From: Ectobius pallidus
Lineage: Eukaryota; Arthropoda; Insecta; Blattodea; Ectobiidae
Assembly (NCBI GenBank): GCA_964059195.1
Contig: CAXKWD010000005.1
Coordinates: forward strand, 141,385,686 to 141,449,685
Reading direction: 5' to 3'
DNA length: 64,000 nt
The translations under genes were made by a program, and so were the position numbers. Shown in pieces: positions 54,692 to 64,000 of the stretch. The first letter of the stretch is position 1; every line of letters begins with the position of its first letter. Below the pieces are notes generated by a model that did no database searches, was not told the origin of the DNA, and saw only the letters and a program-made list of their open reading frames with translations.

Positions 54692-57600
54692 GTAAAATTG
54701 TTCAATAACTTTAAAATGTTAATATACAGTAATTGTATAAAGAATATACATCTGAATGTTGAATGTATTTCTGGAGAATGGGTGCATTATTTAAACATTT
54801 TTTCAGGAACAGAAGCCCGATGCCGGTTCTGGGGACGCAAATTCCGAATACATCAAACTGAAAGTCGTTGGAAATGTAAGTAACCGATCTATGATGTACT
54901 CAGAAATTACACATTCGTCCTTAATTTTATATAAAATAAAGAAAGCCCGTAAGCAGTTAAACATGTACTTAAGGTTATATTTTTCATTTTCAGGATTCTA
55001 ACGAAATTCACTTCAGAGTGAAAATGACCACGCAGATGGGAAAACTCAAGAAGTCTTATAGCGAACGTGTAGTAAGTAATATTATTTTTGGGGATTAGTA
55101 GTTATTTTGGCGTTCTGCTGAAAGTTCTTTGCTTTAAACATGGCACTCCGGTACTTCGTGGGACCAGACCATATCTTTCAATGTCAGGTTAACAACATTA
55201 ATGCTATAATACCGGTACGGCATTATGCTTTGCCAACATAATGCGGGTCCTGCAAAGTACAGGAGGCTTGCTTATTATTAGGCTTCTTCATTTTCAAGCA
55301 GAATTTAGTCTATCTTAGAACTTTCCCATTCCAATTTGATCTTGTTTGTATGCAATTATTTATACAGTATTGAACGTTTACCAATGTTTCCATGAGAACA
55401 GAGTCCACAGAATGCACTAACCCCATATTCGATGACCAATGAAATGTTTCATCCACACACACAAGATTGTTGAGGACCAATGAAATGCCTAGTTAGTTTA
55501 TTGAGATCCTGGCAAGTTGGAACTTACATCTCACTCTCATCCCCATCGGCCACTTTCCCACCTGGCCACTATACTGTCTTTTCCCCGCCTGGCCACTACA
55601 CTGTCTTCTCCTAACCACCCGCCGGCCGCTGCCTGCAGTTCGCTGTGTTATACTGCACTGAAATGTCACATTTTCCCTTGCACCAACTATAAAAAACGCT
55701 GTATAGCCTATATGCCAACAGAACATTTCACAATTATAAAAAACAAAATAACATTTCATAATAAAAAAAGACCTTTGCACCATACATAATATTTCACAAT
55801 TATAAAAAAAGTCATACTGTAACTTAAAATATGGCTTAATTGATGCAGGAAAATTCCCTTGCACCAACACCACTGTTCTCATAACTAAAAACATATCTCA
55901 AAATTACAAAAACATATTCTTGCATTAAAACTCATGAAATCTCCCCTAACATAACTCAAAAAGCTTCCTTCACAGCTCAACATTCACTCGTGGCGTAATG
56001 GTTAAGGCTCTTAGCTCCTGTGAAGAGGAAGATGGGAAAGGAAGAGAAGAAGGGAATAAAGGAGAAAAATTAAATTTTTTTCATTTTCACCAAATTATTG
56101 GTAGGTGGTGCTACTGTCGCTGCTAGTAGTTCAAATGCCGCTGCTAGGGGAGGGAATGAGAATAAGAGTGGTAGACTCGGGTGAGACGTAATGTTCCATT
56201 TTCCCGAGATCCTGAATACATCACTGAAATAATCTCTGTTCTTTCGAGCACATTAAACATCAATGTTCGATCTCATCTGTTGGTTTTGGGTACTGATGTA
56301 CCGAGGTCTGGTATGCTTCAGTCATTTCTCCCTTGCTTCTGTTAAAAACCGTGATTATTTTCACCAACCATTACCACACTTTTGTCCCCTATGCCGCAGT
56401 GCAGCTGCAAGGGATAAGTCTCCATGCAATGCTGCTAACTGCTGCAGGAGATATACATTTTATACAGGCAAAACTTAATTTCCAGAAATATAGAATAGAA
56501 GGGGTCCGGATACTGATGTAGCACGAAATATATATTTTAAGCCTATACACTATCCAGCTAAAGATTGAAGTGAATATAAGCAAAACTGCGTGACCATAGG
56601 ATCCCTTTTCTTATTTCCCACTTGCTGTGATTGGCTCTTGTATGTTTCACAACTTCCACTTTTTCTATTGCATTCTCTGCATACTAAAATAACCATGTGT
56701 TAAATATAGAAAATGTAGGCCTGTTTTAATTCTGTGTTATGGAACTGTTCATATTAACATTTGCAAATACGATTTCAGTGCATTATAATTTTAATGTATT
56801 AAATAAATAAGGAGCGCTCGAAAGAGCATTAGGTATGGAGATTTATAGTCGTTTATAGGTTTGGATCTCTCTGGGCACTTAATCAGATGGTAGCGTTCAC
56901 ATTTCCCGTTGCACAACACGCACACACAATCTTCATTTGGTTGATGAAATCGTTTTAATGTATTGTGGTGACTATTGCACAACAATTATTTATACGTCTT
57001 AACATAACTACCGTGTTTACGTGCAGGATTGAAATCTATCTGAATCCGATCCCAACTCAATACGTTCCCTGTTTATATGGAAAGTTCATGTATTGAGATT
57101 TGTTGTAATATTGGCTACCTTGGTTATGTATGGCTATTTGTGTGGCTAAGCTGTGTAAACAATTGGCATGTTTATTCTGTGATTAACAATATTAAAAAGT
57201 GTGTTCTAATAATAATTTGTAGTCACCATAAACAAATTGTGACATAAAAGAATAACATAACAATACTGATATTATAGTGTGAGTAAATATTTTTGATTAT
57301 ATTGATGATCAGCTGATGAAACAAATGACGAACGCCGTGCAAGTTTATGGATGCGCATCAGGATTGAGTTTACTAGTGTTTACATGGAATTGAACCCTAT
57401 CTTAATCTGATCTGTTCCTCCATTTGCAGAGTATCAGATCAAAAAATTCATTACGGGCTGAGTCTGAGTCTGCGTTTACATGACGATCTCAATATGGATT
57501 TCGGACTCAGATCAATCTGAATCCTGCATGTAAACATACTAAACATTTGGTAATCAAATTAGCTTTTTTCTCCGAGAATAGAATATTAAATAACACTGTT

Positions 57601-59196
57601 TTAAGCATAAGAAGACTCAAAGCCGAATATACTTTACATTTCATGTTGTAATTTAACATAAGATAGGTAAGCTAGTTAAGAGAGGAGAAAAACTAGAGTC
57701 CTAGCCTTAAATGTATTGGAAAAAGATTGCTTAAATATGCCCCCCTAAGCTCCACCCACTCAACTTGCTATCGGAACCAGTCTGGGAAGGAGGGGTTTCA
57801 GATGGGGAGAAACTATAAACAGTAAAGATACCTAGTGAAAAGTTTGCTCAACTTTTAATCCGTGAAAATGACACAGGAGTTCACCGTGTGAGTACGCTTT
57901 GCTTTTCATATTATAACTCCGTGGCGCTAACATCTCCGAAGGGACAGGGCCTACCACCCGACCGCTGTGCCATCTACCACTGTGGTCAGCATGCAGACAC
58001 CTATGGCCGTTAATGGTGGTTTTCATGACCGGAGCTGCTACTTCTCTATCAAGTAGCTCCTCAATTTGAATCACGAGGCTGAGTGCACCCCTACCTGACC
58101 TCCCTACCTCAGAAAAATCCGAGGATCAAACCCGGGCCGACGGATCTGTAGTCAGTCGCGCTAACCACAAGACCACACCGGCGGTCTTTCATGTTATAAA
58201 CGAGGCATAATTATTATGCCTATGTCATTTATTTCTGTTATTTATTTCACGTAATGTCTTTTAACTGATATCAACACATGTTTCAACTGTTTGCTATTTT
58301 GTCTGCATTTTCAGAGTGAGATTCCACGTTATCAATGGAGTGATAAATTTCATTTTGTTTACATCTACTCCATTTTTTAGCTGGATGGTGTATAGGTTAC
58401 CAGTTCGGTTCAGAGTTTCGCTCTCAAGCTAGAAGTGGTTTGGGGAAAAGTATAAACAAATTAACAAGTCTGATCCTGCCATGTAATGGTAGAGGTTGGT
58501 TTGGAAAGAAAAACGACATATGAAAACTTAAAAGGAATTGGGAGATGAAATTTTAAGTCTAGGTTCCCAATTTGATTACTAGTTTAGACCTTGCACCTGA
58601 GGTAACCTAAGGTATATAGAAAAGTGAAATCTCAGATGGGGTGCAGGATACATCAGAACAGTATTCTTCTCATGTAACTGCTCAGAATACATGTATTTCA
58701 TTCTTGTAGAGATATTGTCCTCCATGTAAAAGCTTCTCAATATGAAATTCTGTAATAGAATCTCCTGCTCGTTCTAAATTTGTTTTGGTCGCCCTATGGA
58801 GGGTGACTGCTTAAATCGATCAGAGTAACATTTTGTTAATTCTTCATAATTTAAACTTTGTCTTTAAGTTGCTAGTCTAATGCTAAAATATTGACTGTCA
58901 TTTTTTGGCCGAATAGAATCAGACTTGAATTCTGTCTGGTATTAAGCTACAAAATGGACTCACACTCATTGCTTATCAAATGTGGACTCTGGTCGTCCTT
59001 AGCCATCACCCTTCATCATTCTACTTCCTGCTACTTCATTCACACAAGCATATTTTGTTTGCAGGGCGTTCCTGTTACATCACTTAGGTTTCTCTTTGAC
59101 GGACGTCGCATTAATGATGATGAAACACCTAAACAGCTTGAAATGGAAAACGACGATGTTATTGAGGTTTACCAAGAACAAACTGGTGGTTTTTGA
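54677..59196 (+). CDS. SUMO: SUMO (small ubiquitin-like modifier), complete four-exon gene
   Basis: Exons 54677-54691, 54807-54875, 54994-55071 and 59065-59196, all with GT-AG introns in phase 0, giving 97 residues. The N-terminus [20 protein letters not shown] is flexible. The ubiquitin-like fold starts at YIKLKVVGN and includes [31 protein letters not shown] and [20 protein letters not shown], then TGGF. The Gly-Gly is the conjugation site; only one residue (Phe) follows, so the SUMO protease must trim a single amino acid before activation by the Aos1/Uba2 E1 and Ubc9. From family knowledge it modifies many nuclear proteins. Intron 3 is about 4.0 kb and carries repeats; introns 1 and 2 are 115 and 118 bp. 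The ATG context is GAAAATGT. Confidence 0.97.
54807..54875 (+). CDS. SUMO: SUMO exon 2
   Basis: 69 nt between TTTTTTCAG and GTAAGT. It encodes [20 protein letters not shown] then VGN, covering the flexible tail and first beta strand. Confidence 0.95.
54994..55071 (+). CDS. SUMO: SUMO exon 3
   Basis: 78 nt between CATTTTCAG and GTAAGT. It encodes [20 protein letters not shown] then SYSERV: second strand and helix, the face that binds SUMO-interacting motifs. Confidence 0.95.
55072..56811. other. SUMO intron 3, left part
   Basis: Non-coding. It contains repeated ATTTCACAATTATAAAAAA-like strings at 55725-55810 and a tRNA-like A-box motif (GTGGCGTAATGGTTAAGG) near 55992, possibly a decayed SINE head. 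Nothing firmer. Confidence 0.4.
56812..56985 (-). pseudogene. LINE B-family C-terminal scrap
   Basis: The minus-strand frame reads [20 protein letters not shown] and LIKCPE, the same zinc-knuckle signature as LINE B (CMLCEGSCDRYHVKRC). Only the last few dozen codons survive, in SUMO intron 3, antisense to the gene. Confidence 0.7.
57013..57537. mobile_element. MITE with GTGTTTACGTGCAGGATT ends
   Basis: Left end GTGTTTACGTGCAGGATTGA and inverted right end (GAATCCTGCATGTAAACAT). Internal partial repeats of the same motif occur (TAGTGTTTACATGGAATTGA near 57370, TGCGTTTACATGACGATCTC near 57470). I could not settle a target duplication. It lies in SUMO intron 3. Confidence 0.6.
57890..58195 (-). 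repeat. third tRNA-derived SINE family
   Basis: On the minus strand it starts CCGGTGTGGTCTTGTGGTTA (A box) with B box GGGTTTGATCCTCGG about 50 nt on, then a non-tRNA body. Minus-strand promoter boxes at normal spacing mark a tRNA-derived SINE. It lies in SUMO intron 3, antisense. Confidence 0.65.
59065..59196 (+). CDS. SUMO: SUMO exon 4
   Basis: 132 nt from a TTGTTTGCAG acceptor to TGA. It encodes [20 protein letters not shown], then [20 protein letters not shown] and GGF. Confidence 0.96.
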   Translation, partial: GVPVTSLRFLFDGRRINDDETPKQLEMENDDVIEVYQEQTGGF

Positions 59197-59810
59197 AGGT
59201 GTAAAGTGAAAACCCGTCAGTTGTCTATTATTCACAGATATTTAAAATCATAAAGACTGTGTGTGCTCTTCCCTCTAAACAGTTATCACATTCCTCGTCA
59301 CATATGTACGGTACTTTTTATTTTGTTAGCTGAGTCTTCTAAGATTCATAATCACATATTTTCTTAACACATCTTTGGTATTTAAATTGGACTGATTTTT
59401 AAAGTTGTAGAAGACAGATTACGTCACTCATACAGTTTGGTGTTTGCTTCTTTATTTCAAGTTTTCATGTTTATTTGCCAGTTTTGAGTACAAAACACAC
59501 TACAGATGAACTTGCTCATTTAGAAGAGTTTATCTAGTTAAAGAAAATTGCATGCAAAATAATTTTAATTAAACTGTTCAGAAAATATGTGATTTTCTGT
59601 TTAATTTTGTAATTTAGTGTTAAAATATGAAGTCATGGAGGAATGTAAGACGGGAATATTTGTCAAGTAAGATTTAGTTCGTACAAATGAGAGAGATTTT
59701 GTTTTAAAGTTTGTGTAAACATTTCGACTTTCTCAGTACATGTTTACATGTTTACATTCAAATTAATGTTTATCTTATAACTTGTGTCAATAAAAAGCTA
59801 AAAACTTGTT
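59197..59810 (+). other. SUMO 3' UTR with polyadenylation signal
   Basis: AT-rich sequence following the stop. AATAAA at 59789-59794 (within GTCAATAAAAAGC) is the best candidate poly(A) signal, about 0.6 kb after TGA. Confidence 0.55.
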
Positions 59811-62800
59811 CTTACTATTAAACTTATTTCATGATAGGGCTATTTTAATAATAAATGACATGACATCTATAAGTTATTTTGTTTTTTCATGTATTCAAGG
59901 GAACTAAAAGTGAATAGACAAAAAAATTATAATCAGTCTAATAGACAGCTTGAAGTTTTCAAAATTTTGCTGCATTTGAATAATAAATGCACTGTTTGAA
60001 TATTCCCCCACCCCAAAGATGTCCATAAAACCTAATTGATGAAGATATTGTAATAACGCTTTTAAAATATGAGTTACCGGTAACTGTCAGTACACATGAT
60101 CAGCTTAAGTCTTGAGTTAAAGCAAGGATAAAAAGTCCAATTCTTTAAATTTTTCCTTGACATAAGGCTTGTTACACTAAAAACTTAAATTAGTATTTCC
60201 CTGGAAATGGGCATGACCGATATTCTTTAAATATTTTGAAGATACGTGGTTTGTTATCCTAAAAATTTGAATTATTTCCCTGGATATGGGCATGGCCAAT
60301 ATTTTCAAAAGTGGGGGTATATTCCGAAACAGTTCCTAAAAATGACTGTTTATGTCAATAGTGCTCCTATAGCTTTCACTTTTGGGGGAAAAATTATATT
60401 TTTTCAAGATCTCTGATATAATTAATGCTAACACATTCTTTCAACCAAAGATTAGTTTATGATATTTTAGTGGATTTTAAAAACTCAAAAGTGAAAGCAG
60501 ATATTTCAAAATGTTTATCAGAACTTCAGATATAACATAAAGAATTGAACTTTAAAAAGTGAAAATAAAGAATTTAATACTATATTAAAGAAAAAATTGT
60601 ACCAAAACTGTCTTTTATTTCAGAATTAGATTGGAGGTGAGTCATAAGATTTGAGTGTTCTGAAAGTGGCGCAGCTTTGCATTGTCATGTTTTAAAGGGT
60701 GTGCGGCTCATAAAAAAGCAACATTGTCAAGCAGAATAAAATGTCTGCTTCATGCAGTCTGTCTGCGACATGTACAATCTATATCTAGAGCAGAAGTTCC
60801 CAGCTTATTTACTTCTCTCTGGTGTAAAGGCCTTCTCTTCCACTAACCCAAGTTGGATACATGCAAAGATAGCTTAATCAATAATGTGAATGGATTCTAA
60901 GTAAAACAAAATTATACATAGTTTACAGTTAATTAAGTATTGAAGTATAACAAAATACGATATTGTTACAATAATACTTAATAGTAGTAAGTAGAAAGGA
61001 CAAAATATAACTTATATAAAATAAAAATGACATTTTTTTAAATGTACACAGCATATAATATAAATTAATTATGGTTGGTGATCAAGTGGTCAGCTATCAT
61101 GTTTTTAAGACATTTTCCTTGTTGGCAGCTCTTTGTATATATATACACACCTTCAGTGCTTTTTTTCTATAAAAAATTTAAGGGGTACTATGAGTGGAGT
61201 CATTTTCACAAGGGCACATATAATTTAACACATGAAAAACAACTGCAGAATGCCATGTGACAAACTTGTGTTTTTGCTTTGGATTTTACTTATGAAATTT
61301 GGGATTTTACAAAATTAGTTTTCAAAGTTCCTTTTAATTCATAGAAAACGCACATGAAAGAATGCTGAATTAAATTTCAGCAAACATTTTTGCTGTATCC
61401 ATATTTAAGTAGAAACTAATACAAATAGGGACAAAACTACACCTTCAATAGTGACTATTTTAGGAGAATATCAGACAGTGCAGAGGCAATTTTTCTGTGA
61501 TTCATGTCGTGTTGTCCTTAAGTACCAGGTGTGTGTGTGAAATCACATTTTTAGTGTTCAGTGGAGCAGAGTGTAAAAGTTGGATACCACTTTTGATACG
61601 AGAATTCAACTGTCCATAGTTAAAAGAAAAGAACTTTTAATTCACATTGATTGCCAGTTTCCATTTCAAATTATTTTTTATACCATACCGTTTTATTCAT
61701 AAAAATGTTAGTATTCCTAGTATTCCTGGCATATATTTGTCATGGGGTGAAGTGGGTTATGAATCTACTTTTAAATTAAATTGGGAAGCTCTGTTCTAGA
61801 TTCTGTGCCATGAATCATAGCACTCAGCACTTCATATTCCGGAAACCATTGTCTGCTCCAAAAAAAAAAAAAAAAAAAAAGAGTAGATCAATTTTTGCCT
61901 GCCTCCTTCAATGTATAGTTTTTCCGTTCCGATCTCCATAATCTGCCTAGGTATTCAGCAGAAGAATACTTCTACTTCAGCTATCAGCACATGTAGTTAC
62001 ATCTGATAGCTAAACTTCACATACAGCATGGGATCATCCTTCAAAATAAACTGTCACCCGTAATCAAAATGAGAGAGTCCAAGAAATTGACTCTTGAAAT
62101 GTTCTACAATGCAGAAGCACTTAGACATTTAAAACATTCAGTACTGCTTTCCCATTAGGGCATTTAAATGCCTGGACCGCACTTATTGTTTGGCTTGGCT
62201 CGGCTCACATGTTTTGTTCGCATACGTATTGAAAAAATTCAATAAATTTTCAAAGCACATAGAACCTAATTCATTTTCCGATTGAACATGTAGACCTGAA
62301 TTTACTGTAAACGGGGGAATAGGTGGAAAATGACAAGGATGGTGCTTATCTGGCACAAAGTTGGTTTTGAACTTACAAGACAGCATTTTGAAAACCTGAC
62401 TGGAACTGGAAACTCAAGTGCCTGACAATCTTGATATTCACGGGGTTACAGAATCATGGGGTGAACATCGAACAAAATGCTAGATCTGCTGCCATCTTGT
62501 GAGCAGCAACACTAAGTCATAAGAATCATTGTGTGCTAAATATAGTGCAATCTTAAACGACGTTAGACCTTCACTGTCTGCAGTATGAGGAGAAACGTCT
62601 TAAATGTCTGTGGTCTGGAATGTATTAAGCTTTACCTAATAGAGGCACTGTAGCTGGCTTATTCATTATTATTCCACATGTAATTTCCTGTGAAAAGGGA
62701 TCATATACAGTCTAAGGTAACAAGACTAGCTGGACCCGGTCATGAAATCACTAATTTAGTGTGCCTCACAATACTGTGTATGACGTAAATGAGTGAGATT

Positions 62801-62814
62801 GAACAGTAATGGAA
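59811..62814. other. gene-poor stretch downstream of SUMO
   Basis: No recognisable gene. A poly-A run lies at about 61860-61880. Open frames are short and composition-driven. Confidence 0.5.
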
Positions 62815-62975
62815 TCAAAGGAGAGAGATTTCATCTGGCACCATGAATTGAATTCCGGCTAGCTCAGTTGGGAGAGCATTGGCATGGAAAGCCGAAGGTC
62901 ATGGGTTCAAATCCTGGTGTCAGATTTTGTTATAAAATATTCTCATGTTATATTCAACAGAAACAATATTCAGTG
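62815..62975 (+). repeat. tRNA-derived SINE-like repeat
   Basis: Head GAGAGATTTCATCTGGCACC, A box GGCTAGCTCAGTTGGGAGAG, B box GGGTTCAAATCCTGG, TGTCAG, then TTCTCATGTTATATTCAACA and GAAACAATATT. The anticodon loop ATGGAAA retains T33 here. It is the most complete tail of the family in the window. Confidence 0.78.
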
Positions 62976-62997
62976 GTTCTGAAAATATATAAAGTAC

Positions 62998-63825
62998 TGT
63001 AGAACTTGGTTATAGCAATTCCAAGGGATCGAGAAAATTGTGTTGTTATAAGCAAATGTTGCTATAAAAATAATAAAATTGAAGATGAAAACTACAGAAG
63101 AAATAGACTGACATTTTAATTCATATTTTACACACTATTATAACAATTTCTAATGTTATCAAACAGTGCTACAACTATGTTGAGAAATAAAGATATTAAA
63201 ATGAAAAAATACTGTCTTGCAGTAAAAAGTCAATACATTCAATAAAATAATGTTCAGTACTCACGGTTACAAACAGGGACTGAAGAAATCAGTATTTTTT
63301 TCTGATTCCCTTTAGCGAACTCCTACATCTGATCTGAAAGTCACATTCAGTTCTTTGTAGAACATGCATTATTTGCACAATTTCTGATGCAGCTTCGTAA
63401 AAAAGATAAACACTGTAGTCACTTGAGCAGCTTCACTTAATGTTGGCACATTCACTTCCATTTTCACCTTTTTATAGAAACCCTTAAACTTCCAATTTTT
63501 AGAAATCCTTTAATAATGCTTTGTTTACATTATGTTCTAATTAGCCACCTAATTTTTCCTTCAAATCGTATCTCCCCCCCCCCCCCCAAACGAACTTTTA
63601 CACTATTGCCTGTAACAGGTGCTTGGATACTGGCATTCCATGACCTTTACCTAGATAGCAGGGTTTGGTCAGTATATAAAAGATATAATTGACTTTCTTG
63701 TAAAAGAATTTACACTATTACCAAGTGTCAATATTGATGCATTTCTTGGAAATTAAGATGGGAAAAATTGCATTCAGATTTAAGACAAGAGTGGCATTAT
63801 AACCAAGGTTGATTGTGTCTAGAAA
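62998..63825. mobile_element. possible pogo-like element
   Basis: TACTGTAGAACTTGGTTATA at the left resembles pogo-like ends. A weak inverted match (ATTATAACCAAGGTTGATTG) occurs at about 63795-63815. The interior is non-coding. Tentative. Confidence 0.3.
63572..63587. repeat. poly-C tract
   Basis: A 16-base C run. Confidence 0.85.
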
Positions 63826-64000
63826 AGCATACGTCTTAAGAGTTTTAATTGGTCCTACTGAATATTTGACGTTATAGACAAGATGTCGATGTAGAGGGTA
63901 TCATAATAGGCCTACACATTAACAAAGTTAAAACTGTCAGAAATCCTATGTTGGGTTATTTTCTCTATGATGTAGAGTTATTTGCAGATGCGTTAAAAAA

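Overview
The window looks like a piece of an insect nuclear genome. It is AT-rich, has spliced genes with multi-kilobase introns, and is packed with eukaryotic transposable elements (LINEs, hAT, Tc1/mariner, pogo-like, piggyBac-like and Helitron-like elements, tRNA-derived SINEs). A polyneopteran such as a cockroach or termite is my guess from intron size and repeat content; this is inference only.

Two conserved genes can be read. On the minus strand, about 1.6-16.1 kb, lie the first five coding exons of calpain-7 (two MIT domains, then the start of the cysteine-protease domain with its catalytic Cys); the rest of the gene lies off the left edge. On the plus strand, 54.7-59.2 kb, is a complete four-exon SUMO gene (97 residues, ending GG-F). 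Between them, at 20.6-22.6 kb, is a single-exon 671-residue Pro/Ser/Thr/Lys-rich reading frame that I do not recognise. It has a basic, nuclear-localisation-like stretch and ends in VVDLD, a sequence of the SUMO-interacting-motif type.

The rest is mostly mobile DNA. Layout: 0.6-9.3 kb, calpain introns with a pogo-like MITE, an unclassified inverted-repeat element, a hAT MITE with perfect 8-bp duplication, a TA-flanked MITE, an antisense LINE and a TTAA-flanked MITE; 11.7-15.3 kb, hairpins and mariner relics, plus a hAT inside a pogo-like element; 18.3-24.1 kb, hAT MITEs around the 671-residue ORF, one nested in another; 24.6-29.1 kb, a head-to-tail run of non-autonomous Helitron-like units; 29-37 kb, SINEs, hAT MITEs and LINE 3' fragments; 38-44 kb, pogo-like and hAT MITEs and a broken Tc1 transposase; 45.4-54.0 kb, a three-layer nest (LINE A, split by LINE B, split by a 3.8-kb inverted-repeat element) in which both LINE frames remain open; 54.7-59.8 kb, SUMO; 59.8-64 kb, gene-poor sequence with one SINE.

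The two conserved genes have different jobs: a MIT-domain protease that in other animals works with ESCRT-III, and a ubiquitin-like modifier. Nothing in the sequence shows that they are co-regulated. Most mobile-element calls rest on terminal inverted repeats plus target-site duplications, which can be checked directly in the sequence.
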